Below, in pieces: positions 1 through 8,798 of a stretch of DNA of 64,000 nt. Source of the DNA: Chryseobacterium balustinum (GTDB lineage: Bacteria; Bacteroidota; Bacteroidia; Flavobacteriales; Weeksellaceae); contig NZ_FUZE01000014.1 of assembly GCF_900168205.1 (NCBI RefSeq), positions 1-64,000 of the forward strand, given 5' to 3'. The notes beneath the pieces were generated by a model. It saw nothing but the letters and a program-made list of their open reading frames with translations, had not been told where the DNA came from and searched no databases. The first letter of the stretch is position 1. Each line of letters opens with the position of its first letter. A program made the translations under genes and the position numbers.

Positions 1-2
1 CA

Positions 3-275
3 GAATTATATTCTTCAAAAGAACAATTTGACTCTGATATTGGCTTGGTCTTAAACATCAAATATAATTTAACGAGATTGACCGTTTATAAAAACGATGG
101 CTATGGCGAGAGTAAAATGCATACTGTGAATTTTCAAAGGGAATATTATGTGATCAAAAACAGGTTTGAACTTTACCGTCATTTTCTTACAGGAGTACAA
201 ATCTTTCGACCGGACCTCAAGATTCAATATTCGGCACTTCTTCATTTTCAACTTCTTAAGGATCCCAACTCTTAA
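3..275 (+). CDS. Hypothetical protein, C-terminal part (cut by window edge)
   Basis: The reading frame is open from the first bases of the window to the stop codon at 273-275, so this is the last ~90 residues of a gene that starts upstream. The tail is rich in aromatic and basic residues (YRHFLTGVQIFRPDLKIQY) with no signal or membrane segment. I do not recognise a family. An internal TTG at 45 could act as a start, but the frame continues past it to the edge, so a truncated view of a longer protein is more likely. Confidence 0.5.
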   Translation, partial: ELYSSKEQFDSDIGLVLNIKYNLTRLTVYKNDGYGESKMHTVNFQREYYVIKNRFELYRHFLTGVQIFRPDLKIQYSALLHFQLLKDPNS

Positions 276-401
276 CTTTGTTAAGAAAAATGTCGATTGA
301 TTTTCAATGTTTTTCCTACTGTATAAACAAATATGGATGCTAAAAAATACATTTATATTATACCTTTTAGAGTAGCAGTTTTATTTTCTTTCAATTAACA
401 A

Positions 402-409
402 TATCTTTG
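402..409 (+). promoter_or_regulatory. Bacteroidota -7 promoter element (TATCTTTG)
   Basis: TATCTTTG matches the TAnnTTTG consensus of Bacteroidota sigma-A promoters and lies 35 bp before the ATG of the exonuclease VII-like gene. It is followed by a purine/T-rich leader with no strong Shine-Dalgarno. Confidence 0.55.
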
Positions 410-443
410 TGACAAGACTTGTTTTTAAAACGACAAAGAATAC

Positions 444-1699
444 ATGGAAAGCAACGAGGTCAGTTATCCGGTCTATTCGCCGGGATCCGTCATAGGAATC
501 TTTAGCAATGCTTTGAAGCTGAACGCTACAGTCAATCTTATCTATCTGAAGGGTAGATATTCTTTTGGTGGCGGTAAAGCTTACGGTAATTATTTTTATG
601 ACCTTCTGTTTTCAGAAGGTGATAACATTTCCATTGGAATACGCATCTCTTCTTTATTAAGAAGCAAGATCACCAACAATGAGATCTACACGCTCAGAGG
701 GTATATTGAAAAGAACGTCAAGAATTCATCTATTGAATTACGATTTGTAGTGGATGAAATTATCCAGCAGGAAGAAAGATCGATCTCTGAAGAAGAACTG
801 CAAAGGTATGAGCTGATCCAGAAAAAGCTGGAGGCAGGATCAAGGGATCTTGAAACCCTCATCAGAGATAAGATGCTGAAAGGTGAAAAGATCAGGATCG
901 CCAATATTTATGGTAATAATGCCATTGTTCAAAAGGATTTTTCTGAGGGACTTGATGTTTCTGGACAGTATTTTGAAATTGATGACTACAGCTGTAATAT
1001 TACCTCCTCAACGGCAATTATATCCAAACTGAAGGATATTTCAGCTTTGGACTATGATATAGTAGCATTGGTAAGGGGCGGAGGTGATCGCCAAAGTATG
1101 GAAACGTTTAATAATATTCAGCTCTCAGAGTTGTTCATTGAACTTAATACAGTAACCATTACAGCATTGGTCATACAGTCGATGAAACATTGCTGGATAA
1201 GTTGGCAGACAAACGTTTTCATTTGCCTTACGATTATGGTGCGGGATTGCATGCCATAGCAGAAAAACTTTCTCACGAACGTTCCAATTCAAGAGCCCTT
1301 TTAATCGATGAGGTCAAGAAAGATGTTTCCAAGCAGTTTTCTGAACAGGTTAAAACTTTAACTGAACAACTATCTAAGAGAAACGAAGAATTCCAGAAAC
1401 TTCAGGAATCTTCAGTCAAACAGCTTCAGGACACACAGAAGAACTTCACCGAACAGGAGAAGCAGAGAAAGGAAGAAATGGATAGCTACAAAAAAGAGAT
1501 CGCAGCCTTGCATGAAAAGAATATGCAGTCTGCCATCAATGAAAAGACAGCCTCTATGAAGGTTCGCCTGGAAACATTGAATCAGGATAATATCAGACTG
1601 AGTCAGGAATTGCAAAGCAGCAAAACTGATTACATAAAGATCATCCTTGCATTTATACTGGCATTGTTCATCGGATTTGTTTTGGCAAAGGTTTTTTGA
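444..1699 (+). pseudogene. Exonuclease VII large-subunit-like protein with C-terminal membrane anchor, frameshifted
   Basis: Two overlapping frames (444-1259 and 1190-1699) make one protein of about 418 residues if a single G is restored near 1169-1171. The joined sequence then reads TALGHTVDETLLDKLAD, the usual XseA block GH-x-T-D-x-T. Residues about 15-110 resemble the N-terminal OB fold of XseA. ALVRGGGD (about residue 210) is the family's RGGGS motif. The second part is a long charged coiled coil (Lys/Glu/Gln rich) ending in a hydrophobic stretch, IIKIILAFILALFIGFVLAKVF-like, that should anchor it in the membrane. Ordinary XseA is cytoplasmic and works with XseB. No xseB is seen here and the membrane tail is unusual, so this is probably a paralogue with another role. 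The frameshift (GGG to GG) could be inactivation or a sequence error. Confidence 0.75.
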
Positions 1700-1813
1700 T
1701 CTCTTAGTAATATTTTTCCATAAGCTTAAATTATTAAAAATGAATGTTCTGCTTAAAGCTTGACGGCGAGAATTTTTCTTTCTGATAATTCCTTACGTAT
1801 ACTCAAAGAATAA

Positions 1814-1903
1814 TTAAAGTTCAGCTCTTATTCTGCTCAGCTGTGTAGGAGTAATTGCCAGATAAGAAGCTATCTGATGAAGTTTTAATCGGAAAACAAG
1901 TTC
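1814..1903 (-). pseudogene. Remnant of a Crp/Fnr-type regulator (C-terminal helix-turn-helix)
   Basis: Reading leftwards, 29 codons followed by TAA encode LKLHQIASYLAITPTQLSRI, the recognition-helix end typical of Bacteroidota Crp/Fnr-family regulators (IASYLGITPxxLSRIR). Immediately upstream the frame has stop codons, so only the tail survives. It lies just downstream of the AraC gene at 1941-2861. It may be the scar of a regulator deleted together with its target. Confidence 0.6.
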
Positions 1904-1940
1904 GGGATACTACTAAAAAGTAGGGACTTTAAAATATATA

Positions 1941-2861
1941 TCAGTCAAATGAATTACGAAATTCCAGTGGAGAGAGCCCCGTCCTTAGCCTAAACATCTT
2001 GCTGAAAGACTGTGGATGCTCAAATCCCAATTCATAGGCTATCTCAGCTACTGTTAGATTGGTATTAGTCAGTCGCTCTTTTGCTTTTTCGATGACTTTA
2101 CCCCGGATGTACTGCTGGGCATTCTGTCCAATTAATGAGCGCAGCAGGTCGCTCAGATATCCGGATGAGATTTTAAGCTGATCTGCCACATATTGCACGG
2201 TCGGAAGACCCTGCTGCAATGATAGCTGATTATTTAGATAATCCTCAAGGATACTCTCTGTCTTTTGGAGTATATCGTTGTTAACCACTTTTCTGGTGAT
2301 AAACTGCCTTTTATAAAATCTATTCACATAACTAAGCAGCAGCTCAAGCTGAGCAAGCAATATCTCTTGGCTGAACTCATCCACACGGCTGTTCAGTTCC
2401 TGCTCCATGATTCGATAAACTGACAGGATGATCTCCTTTTCGCTATCCGAAAGATGCAGCGCCTCGTTGGAAGCATAAGAAAAGTAGCTGTATTGCTTTA
2501 TTTTCCGTGCGATAGGATGACCCAGCAGAAAATCAGGATGAATCAGTAAAATATAACAATAGGTCTCACTGTTGTAGTCGGTGCTTCCTACCAGCTGGTC
2601 AGGTGCAAGGAACAGCATACTACCTTCATCGTAATCATAGTAATTCCGACCGTATTTCAATCTTCCTTTATTTCTTGTGATGAACGTGATCTTATAAAAA
2701 CTCAGAATATCATAGATCGGAGCCATTGCCGTATTAAAAGGATTATCCTTATTAAAATGGACAAGACTGATCAGCGGATGCTGGGGTGCAGGCAGTCCGA
2801 AAGCCTGATGGCTCTCCGATATCGAGATGAAGCGTACCAGTTTATCGTCATTAGATTTCAT
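1941..2861 (-). CDS. AraC-family transcriptional regulator
   Basis: A protein of about 306 residues: an N-terminal cupin-like sensing domain (residues ~15-150) and a C-terminal double helix-turn-helix (~205-305) with the AraC signatures VAEIAYELGFEHPQSFSKMF and TGLSPLEFR. The ATG at 2861 (MKSNDDKLVR) is preferred to the ATG 30 bases upstream, which lies in the hairpin between this gene and the SDR gene. It lies downstream of the SDR gene on the same strand, separated by a terminator hairpin, and is the likely local regulator. A broken close relative lies at 16426-16867. Such AraC/SDR pairs are common in Chryseobacterium, where the regulator usually controls the oxidoreductase. Confidence 0.85.
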   Translation of the reverse strand: MKSNDDKLVRFISISESHQAFGLPAPQHPLISLVHFNKDNPFNTAMAPIYDILSFYKITFITRNKGRLKYGRNYYDYDEGSMLFLAPDQLVGSTDYNSETYCYILLIHPDFLLGHPIARKIKQYSYFSYASNEALHLSDSEKEIILSVYRIMEQELNSRVDEFSQEILLAQLELLLSYVNRFYKRQFITRKVVNNDILQKTESILEDYLNNQLSLQQGLPTVQYVADQLKISSGYLSDLLRSLIGQNAQQYIRGKVIEKAKERLTNTNLTVAEIAYELGFEHPQSFSKMFRLRTGLSPLEFRNSFD

Positions 2862-2876
2862 GCTATAAATGTATAA

Positions 2877-2905
2877 AAAACCTATGACCAAAGATCATAG
2901 GTTTT
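2877..2905 (-). terminator. Rho-independent terminator after the SDR gene
   Basis: Eleven-base perfect arms AAAACCTATGA / TCATAGGTTTT with a 7-base loop. On the minus strand the hairpin is followed by a run of T. It lies 10 bp after the SDR stop codon and before the AraC start, so it separates the two transcripts. Confidence 0.8.
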
Positions 2906-2914
2906 ATGTTAAAA

Positions 2915-3688
2915 CTACCAAGGAAGAATATTGTCCTTCCCGCTAAAATCGGCGGGACCTGTGAAGCTTCCTGTCGGAAGACCTTCAGCTAAAGCAACCC
3001 TGATCGGTTCTTTTGAGCCTTCTTCTACAGAATCCGTTCCCTGAAAATTATTGAGCGCTGTAGCCGTAAATCCTGGACTTACCAAATGAACTTTGATGTT
3101 GGTATTCTCCAATTCTATAGCCAGCGAAAGGAAAATTCCATTAAGAGCTGTTTTCGAAGCGCCATAGACTGCATCAAAATTTGAGCGATAAGGGTTTTCC
3201 GTATTAGCATTAATACCAAGGGATCCCAAAGCACTGGAAACGGTCACAATCCTAGCACTATTGGCTTTATGCAACAGAGGTAAGAATGCCTGCGTCAAGG
3301 CTAATGTTCCGAACACATTCGTATCCCAAACCGTTTTTAGCTCACTTATCGGTGCTATACTTGCACGCTGAGCTCCTAATACTTCCTCCATTGTACGACC
3401 TGATTCACCTGCATGAGAAACTGCAGCATTGTTAACCAATAAGGTCATGTATCCGTATTCTTTTTCTATAATCTCTACTGTTGCATCGATAGATTCTGAA
3501 TCTGTAATATCCAGCTGAATAGCTTTTGCCGATCCTCCCAGTTCTCTAACAGCAGACTCGCCTTTTTTAAGGTCACGAGAACCTACATATACGGTGTAAC
3601 CATTCTCGAGAAGGGTTTTGGCAATCTGAAATCCCACACCGGTATTGGCACCTGATACCAGAGCAACTTTGTTTTCTTTGTTCTGCAT
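2915..3688 (-). CDS. Short-chain dehydrogenase/reductase (classical SDR)
   Basis: A cytoplasmic NAD(P)-dependent oxidoreductase of 257 residues, the normal length for a classical SDR. The cofactor-binding Rossmann motif appears as SGANTGVG (12-19, with Ser replacing the usual Thr), then NNAA (86-89), the structural Asn in DTNVFG (124), the catalytic Ser in VSS (151/152) and Tyr175-Lys179 in YGASK. Arg38 after the second strand (VGSRDLKKG) suggests NADPH preference. The substrate cannot be read from sequence. Similar proteins with an adjacent AraC gene are annotated as carbonyl or aldehyde reductases. The terminator at 2877-2905 follows it, so it is probably monocistronic. Confidence 0.9.
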   Translation of the reverse strand: MQNKENKVALVSGANTGVGFQIAKTLLENGYTVYVGSRDLKKGESAVRELGGSAKAIQLDITDSESIDATVEIIEKEYGYMTLLVNNAAVSHAGESGRTMEEVLGAQRASIAPISELKTVWDTNVFGTLALTQAFLPLLHKANSARIVTVSSALGSLGINANTENPYRSNFDAVYGASKTALNGIFLSLAIELENTNIKVHLVSPGFTATALNNFQGTDSVEEGSKEPIRVALAEGLPTGSFTGPADFSGKDNILPW

Positions 3689-4653
3689 TATTTTAATGTT
3701 TTAAAGTGATGAAGCAAAGTTGAGCATTAAGAGAATAATTGATGTATCTCAATCGAGACTAGTTGAAGCCGGATTGAATATTATCAACATTAACTAATTT
3801 AATTGATTAAAGCTATTGAACATTCAGTGTTATCTTCTTTTTAATTATTGAATCAATTATCTGAAATATCTGAATCCGGAATTTCATCTATCCTGATTGA
3901 TGTTAGGATTGTGATGCAGGCAGGCCTTCTTTGTAATGCTTACGGACTATTGCAGCTCATAATCATCCTTCAGGAAATTTGACGCCTGCGATTGTTGATA
4001 TGAAAGGGAGTGATGGTTGGGATTGAATATTGGCCGAGTAAATCTTGAGGACATTGGTTTTAGAAGTTTGATGGTAAGGATAAATGAAGTTATGACATAA
4101 ATATATGGAGTTCGAATCTGTTAAGATAATAAGGTTTTGGATATTTAGTAAGGGATTAGGTTTATGGTTGGTTTGGAAACCTCCTGAGTTTGTGGGCTTG
4201 GGAGTTTTTTTTGGTTGAAAATTTATTTTTGAGAGAGCTTGGAAATTCGGAGGTGGCAAAAATGTGTTTCCGACCAAAAGGAGGAATTGCATTTTTGCGG
4301 AATTTGAAACAACCATATTTCTAAAACATTACCCGATTCTAGGCTATATTATACTTTGAAAAAAGATTGCTAGATTATTCACCGTTGAATTTGATGTCAT
4401 AGTAGTAACGTAGAAATATCATTCTAATTATCACTTTTCGGTTGCTCAAACTACTTTTCTTCGCTTGGCTGATTAAATTGTTAATTTAAGATTTGCTAAT
4501 TAAATAAGAAATTTAAACTTAATGTTAATCCCAAAAGACCATTATAATTATGAGGGTTATATTTAAACATTTCCACTGTTAAAATTTAGCTATAAATATT
4601 TTTTTTATTTAAGTAGAATATTCTTAATTTAGTGAAAACTAATAGAATACATC
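3689..4653. other. Long intergenic region (965 bp), no supported gene
   Basis: This stretch separates the divergent SDR and secreted-protein genes. A leftward frame of 117 codons lies at 3963-4316. Its product is Pro/Asn/Gln-rich, with no family resemblance and no coding bias. The middle (3960-4320) is unusually G-rich on the top strand for this genome, which may mark a decayed gene. Nothing else is recognisable. Confidence 0.4.
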
Positions 4654-5073
4654 ATGAAAAAAGCTCTAATAACCCTCGGACTTACTATATCCGTATTTTA
4701 TTCTGCACAAATACCTCTCACAAAAGATTATTATGCATATGATATAATAAATATTTTTGATGCTAAAGACCAATTTTATTATTCATGGCTTTTTAATGGT
4801 GATAGTTTTGTGATGAACTTTCCAATGACAAAGTCTGGCTTACAGAATTTAAGAGATAAGGTTGAATATATTGCTAGCTTGTCCGATGTTGATGATTACG
4901 CATGGGACAAAAGTATTATTCCAAAAGATTATGAAGACGAAGAAAGTGTAGATATAAGGTTCGGTTTGATAACGAAAAATTACATTCTTAGAAACAAACA
5001 TAGGATGCAATATAATTCAGGATCTGTTATTTTAATTGAACTATCCGGAAATTATTGGGAGATATACCCCTGA
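4654..5073 (+). CDS. Hypothetical exported protein
   Basis: A 139-residue protein with an N-terminal signal peptide (MKKALITLGLTISVFYSAQ, cleavage likely after Ala18-Gln19 as usual in flavobacteria). The mature part is acidic and aromatic with DVDDYAWDK and DYEDEESVDIRFG. No family is recognised. Its last 47 bases overlap, tail to tail, the end of the AraC gene on the other strand. That is a close packing for two complete genes and suggests the 3' end may have been altered. Confidence 0.6.
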   Translation: MKKALITLGLTISVFYSAQIPLTKDYYAYDIINIFDAKDQFYYSWLFNGDSFVMNFPMTKSGLQNLRDKVEYIASLSDVDDYAWDKSIIPKDYEDEESVDIRFGLITKNYILRNKHRMQYNSGSVILIELSGNYWEIYP

Positions 5074-5878
5074 CAGATTTAAAATATTTTCCGAAATGAG
5101 AATTATCATTGAAGCCCAATTCATACGAAATCTCGATGATTGACAGTGAGGTGTGAAGCAATAATCTTTCTGCTTCCAGAATAATTCGGTTTTTGATGAC
5201 CTGCCCCGCTGTTATATCAAGGATTTCTTTTACCAATGTATTAAGATAGCTGGAATTTATATTTAATTTCTCAGCATATTTTGAAGTGGTTTTCAATTCC
5301 TTATAATGCAGGTTTACAAGATCATTAAAATCATCTACCAATTTCTTCTTGTGATCTACAGAACGGTTGATAAGGTCTTTTTTGGATGAATTTCTAATAT
5401 ACTTCAGCACAAAAACTTTCAGAAGCAGGCATAGTATTTCTTTTCTGGATTGCCGGTGAGATTGATATTCACTTCTAAGTTCCTTAAATGTCTGCTTAAT
5501 ATCTGACAAGTTTTCAGATTTTAATGAAATAAATGGGGAAACGTTATGAAGTGCAGTGTCGCTTTTAATCATTTTATTACCTGTATAGACGTGGTTGTAA
5601 AATGATTTGGTAAATAAAATGACTTCACCTTCATTAGATTCGTGGTCTTTGAAGTAGTAGACCTGATTATAGTTAATGAAAAAAAAAGTTTGTGATTTTA
5701 ACTCAAATTCCCGATCATCGATGATTATCGAGCCATCTGCATTTTCGAAAAGCAAGACCGCATAAAATTTATTTTTATAATGCAATCCTGACTTTAATTT
5801 ACTATTAAAAGCAGAAAAAGGCATCATCAGAAATTCATTCCTCGTGGCTGAACGTAGGTCGAGCCTGCCTAATGTCAA
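5027..5878 (-). CDS. AraC-family transcriptional regulator
   Basis: A 283-residue regulator. It has an N-terminal cupin-like domain (residues ~20-110, short beta-strands, FFFINYNQVYYF) and a C-terminal AraC DNA-binding domain (~185-280) with TTSKYAEKLNINSSYLNTLV, IIEISYELGFNDNSHFGKYF and GISPNNFR. Its start is not certain: in-frame Met18 and Met19 are alternatives. It stands alone between a hypothetical gene and the racemase operon, so its target is unknown. Confidence 0.8.
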   Translation of the reverse strand: MTLGRLDLRSATRNEFLMMPFSAFNSKLKSGLHYKNKFYAVLLFENADGSIIIDDREFELKSQTFFFINYNQVYYFKDHESNEGEVILFTKSFYNHVYTGNKMIKSDTALHNVSPFISLKSENLSDIKQTFKELRSEYQSHRQSRKEILCLLLKVFVLKYIRNSSKKDLINRSVDHKKKLVDDFNDLVNLHYKELKTTSKYAEKLNINSSYLNTLVKEILDITAGQVIKNRIILEAERLLLHTSLSIIEISYELGFNDNSHFGKYFKSVRGISPNNFRIVQLK

Positions 5879-5968
5879 AGAAAGTATGTTTGGAATCAGA
5901 TTCTTCTATTTATAATCAAATATATGGATATTAATTCAATTGCGATTTTTAGCAAAAGTAAATAAAAG

Positions 5969-7084
5969 TTAATTTGTGTTTTCCAAAATTTTAAACTCTG
6001 CAGGTTGGATTTCGTGATCAATCAACTTATCTACATATTCGGAATTCATCGCACGCAAAACAGCCAGATAGCTCATGCTAAAGTCTACATTGTCACCGAC
6101 TTTTAAATTGTTTTGATTATCCGAGAGATCCAGGATCATCATATCCGAACTTGCACCTATGATCTCTACATCCTGTGTAATTGGCTCAATCTGTTTGTGG
6201 TCAATATCCAGCACACCCACGTCAACAATAGCTCTTACAGATGTTTTTCCTTTTTTTGATAAATCATGTTGCGGTGTTTCGCCGGTAAGGTTTGTTCCGG
6301 CATTACCTGCAGGTACCATTGGCTTTTGTGCAATTTCTATGATCTCGGCGGTGAGTTTGAAAACATCCTGGTACATCCCGCTGATAGTGGAGTCGTTGTA
6401 GACATCTGTTCCGAAAAATAAAGACTCTCCAATTCTGAAATGATTGATTCCGGAATGGATCTTATTCTGAAATATCAAAGGAATGGTGACCGATGATCCT
6501 GCAGAGATGAAAGGTATTTTTGTTTGATGTGATTCTTCGATGATCTCTTTAAAACTATGGAGTTTTATCAATTTTTTCTCATCCGGTAAAATACCATTCA
6601 GGCAATTAAGATTGGTTCCGACCCCGACAACATCGATGTTTGGGAATTTTCTCACTTTACCAAAAAAACGGGAGAGATCCCTGACCATAATACCTTCCCG
6701 CAATTCTCCCATCTCTACCATGATGACAATCTTGTGAATCTTGTTTTGCAGCACGGCCTCTTTCGAAAGTGCTTTGACGGTTTCAATTTCACTGTTGAAA
6801 CTGACGTCGGCATATTTTACAATGCTTTTTGCCAATCGTTTGGCTGGCGGTTTTATATAGACAGTTTGTGTTTTGGGTGATATTTTTTTGATGTGCTTCA
6901 GGTTCGTCAGTCTTGAGTCACATATTTCCTTATCAGAAAATTCCAGCAGACATTCCAGAAATTTCTCGTTTCCACACAATAGTTTGGCCACTACCGCCCA
7001 TTCAATGTTGTGTCCTGCGAAAAGCTGATCCAGATAATGGTAATTATATTTTAGTTTATTTGAATTTAGAGTGATGTATGACAT
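5969..7084 (-). CDS. PLP-dependent amino-acid racemase, ornithine racemase-like
   Basis: A 371-residue fold-type III PLP enzyme of the alanine/ornithine racemase family. The PLP lysine is Lys34 in AVVAKLLCGN, the form used by ornithine racemase (Orr) rather than by Alr. Further matches are VEMGELREGI, VGVGTNLNCLNG and the C-terminal beta-domain. The sequence is the full family length. It is the third gene of an operon with the GNAT and USP genes (1-base gap to GNAT). No ornithine aminomutase lies nearby, so use in D-ornithine fermentation is unlikely. A role in making or breaking a D-amino acid is inference. Confidence 0.75.
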   Translation of the reverse strand: MSYITLNSNKLKYNYHYLDQLFAGHNIEWAVVAKLLCGNEKFLECLLEFSDKEICDSRLTNLKHIKKISPKTQTVYIKPPAKRLAKSIVKYADVSFNSEIETVKALSKEAVLQNKIHKIVIMVEMGELREGIMVRDLSRFFGKVRKFPNIDVVGVGTNLNCLNGILPDEKKLIKLHSFKEIIEESHQTKIPFISAGSSVTIPLIFQNKIHSGINHFRIGESLFFGTDVYNDSTISGMYQDVFKLTAEIIEIAQKPMVPAGNAGTNLTGETPQHDLSKKGKTSVRAIVDVGVLDIDHKQIEPITQDVEIIGASSDMMILDLSDNQNNLKVGDNVDFSMSYLAVLRAMNSEYVDKLIDHEIQPAEFKILENTN

Positions 7085-7085
7085 T

Positions 7086-7532
7086 TTATTTTTTTAATCG
7101 CATTTCAAGGTACTTGCTGGTAAAACCCAGCTTTTTGTAAAGCTGCATGGCGGGATTTTCCGGTTCACAATGGAGTGCGATGTCCCCCTCACAAGAGCCA
7201 ATGGCGTTTTGCATGAGAAGTTTGCCAATTCCCTGTCCGCGTACTTTCTTATCGGTTGCGATATAGACAAGTATGTTTTCAGGGATATAACCGCCCATTC
7301 CGGTTTTGTTCAAGACGACTGCTCCCACAAGACTTTGACTGTTTTGATCTGTTGCTGTGACAATGGTTCCGCCAGGTTTGTTTTGATGGCCTAAGGAATA
7401 GTTGACTGCGGCAGCAATGTCGCCTTGTGGATCGCCATATTGTTCAAGATGTTCAAAGAGAAATTTTACAATGTCTTCTTTCTGATTTTCTGCTATTTTA
7501 TCTTTTTCTGAATATTTTTGTATTGTGATCAT
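7086..7532 (-). CDS. GNAT-family N-acetyltransferase
   Basis: About 148 residues from the ATG at 7532 (MITIQKYSEKD). A longer frame would overlap the upstream USP gene. The acetyl-CoA binding motif is plain: KKVRGQGIGKLLMQNA (Q/RxxGxG/A), followed by NPAMQLYKKLGF, the typical GNAT end. It lies 10 bp after the USP gene and 1 bp before the racemase gene, so it is co-transcribed with both. The substrate may be the amino acid produced by the racemase, as inference only. Confidence 0.8.
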   Translation of the reverse strand: MITIQKYSEKDKIAENQKEDIVKFLFEHLEQYGDPQGDIAAAVNYSLGHQNKPGGTIVTATDQNSQSLVGAVVLNKTGMGGYIPENILVYIATDKKVRGQGIGKLLMQNAIGSCEGDIALHCEPENPAMQLYKKLGFTSKYLEMRLKK

Positions 7533-7542
7533 AAAATTGATT

Positions 7543-8451
7543 TTATCCCGGATGCGGAAGCGTGATATCATAACCGGCATTGGCATTTGACAAACTTTGC
7601 TTCTTTTCATATTTATTCTTTAGAAAAAATAAAGGAATTTCCGTGTTGCTGATTATTTTTTTGAAGAAATTTTCTAGGAAAAATGATTTCCAGCTGTTTT
7701 CATCCCGGTAATTGAGAATGATAATGTCTGCTTCGTCATCCTTGGAATGTTCTGAGATCTGTATTGCCTTTTCGTCGGTCATAACAAACTGAGATCTGTA
7801 TTCCTGTGAACTTTCTTCAAGTGTTCTCTTTACTTCCAGATAGGCACTTTTAATTTTACTGACGTCTTCCTGATCGCTGATTCCTAAAAGATTAATGACG
7901 CCTTTATTCTTTTCGGCAATGGTTACCGAAAGATCTATCTTATCTGAAAGATCGTCCAGTACCCGTACAGGAACAAGTATTTTTTCAAATTTATATTTTT
8001 TGCAATTTTCCGGAACTAAAAGTACGGAAGTGTTTGAACCTGTCAGGATCTCGTAAGACAATGAACCAACAATAACCTGAACAAAGTTTTGTTTTCCAGA
8101 GGTAGCACAGACCACCAAGTCTACATCCTGATCTTCGATCACTTCATTAATGCCATGTATAAGACTGTCATTTTTAAGGATGGTTTCAATGATTAATGTT
8201 GGATACTTAGTCTTAAGAGATATTTCCATTTGACGCAAGGCATTTTCGGCTCTTTGTACATCGCCTTTTACAATGTCGGCACCTAATAATTGTTTTCCGG
8301 TCTTGTCGATCACAAAAAAATTATCAATATTGTGCAGTACAATAAGACGTGAGTGATGCCTTGACGCGATATTCAATGCCATCAACAATGCATTCTGCGA
8401 TTTTTCTGTGAAGTCGGTGGTTAAAAGAATTGTATTGATCGAATTTTGCAT
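7543..8451 (-). CDS. Universal stress protein, tandem UspA domains
   Basis: A 302-residue cytoplasmic protein with two UspA-type domains: residues ~1-147 begins NTILLTTDFTEKSQNAL and ends VGSLSYEILTGSNTSVLLVP; ~152-280 begins FEKILVPVRVL. The first domain keeps part of the ATP-binding G-x-x-G-S pattern (GSLSYEIL). The second is divergent. The C-terminal ~20 residues are extra. It is the first gene of a three-gene operon with GNAT and racemase genes. Confidence 0.85.
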   Translation of the reverse strand: MQNSINTILLTTDFTEKSQNALLMALNIASRHHSRLIVLHNIDNFFVIDKTGKQLLGADIVKGDVQRAENALRQMEISLKTKYPTLIIETILKNDSLIHGINEVIEDQDVDLVVCATSGKQNFVQVIVGSLSYEILTGSNTSVLLVPENCKKYKFEKILVPVRVLDDLSDKIDLSVTIAEKNKGVINLLGISDQEDVSKIKSAYLEVKRTLEESSQEYRSQFVMTDEKAIQISEHSKDDEADIIILNYRDENSWKSFFLENFFKKIISNTEIPLFFLKNKYEKKQSLSNANAGYDITLPHPG

Positions 8452-8798
8452 TTGAAATGGTATTACATAAGTATATTGATTTGCAAAGTTCGCTAACGTT
8501 TATAGTAATGTATGTTAGAAAATGCTGTGAAAGTGGTATAATTTATAGGCAAGCTTTTAAGAATGAGTATAACTGAAAACTAATTTTGATCGCTTTCTAT
8601 TGCGTTATGATCTTAATTATAATTCACACTTTGTTATTACATATATACCAAAATGATAAGGCATAGGCATCTCTATATCTGCGAAATCAATAAGATCTGT
8701 ATCCTAAAAGTATGGTAAAAAACGGTCTTTCAATTTTTTTGTATCTTACTACGGTCAATTATTCGAAATCATCAATTAAAAATATAAAAATTGTAATT
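8452..8798. other. Divergent promoter region between USP operon and DapB-like gene
   Basis: This 347-bp A+T-rich stretch must carry the start signals of both neighbours. On the top strand GTATCTTAC at about 8741-8749 sits 50 bases before the DapB-like ATG and resembles a -7 element. No reading frame or repeat of note was found. Confidence 0.4.

Noticed and set aside
3963..4316. Leftward open frame of 117 codons
   Set aside because: Low-complexity product rich in Pro, Asn, Gln and Ser, no family likeness, no promoter, no operon partner; more likely chance in a G-rich non-coding stretch.
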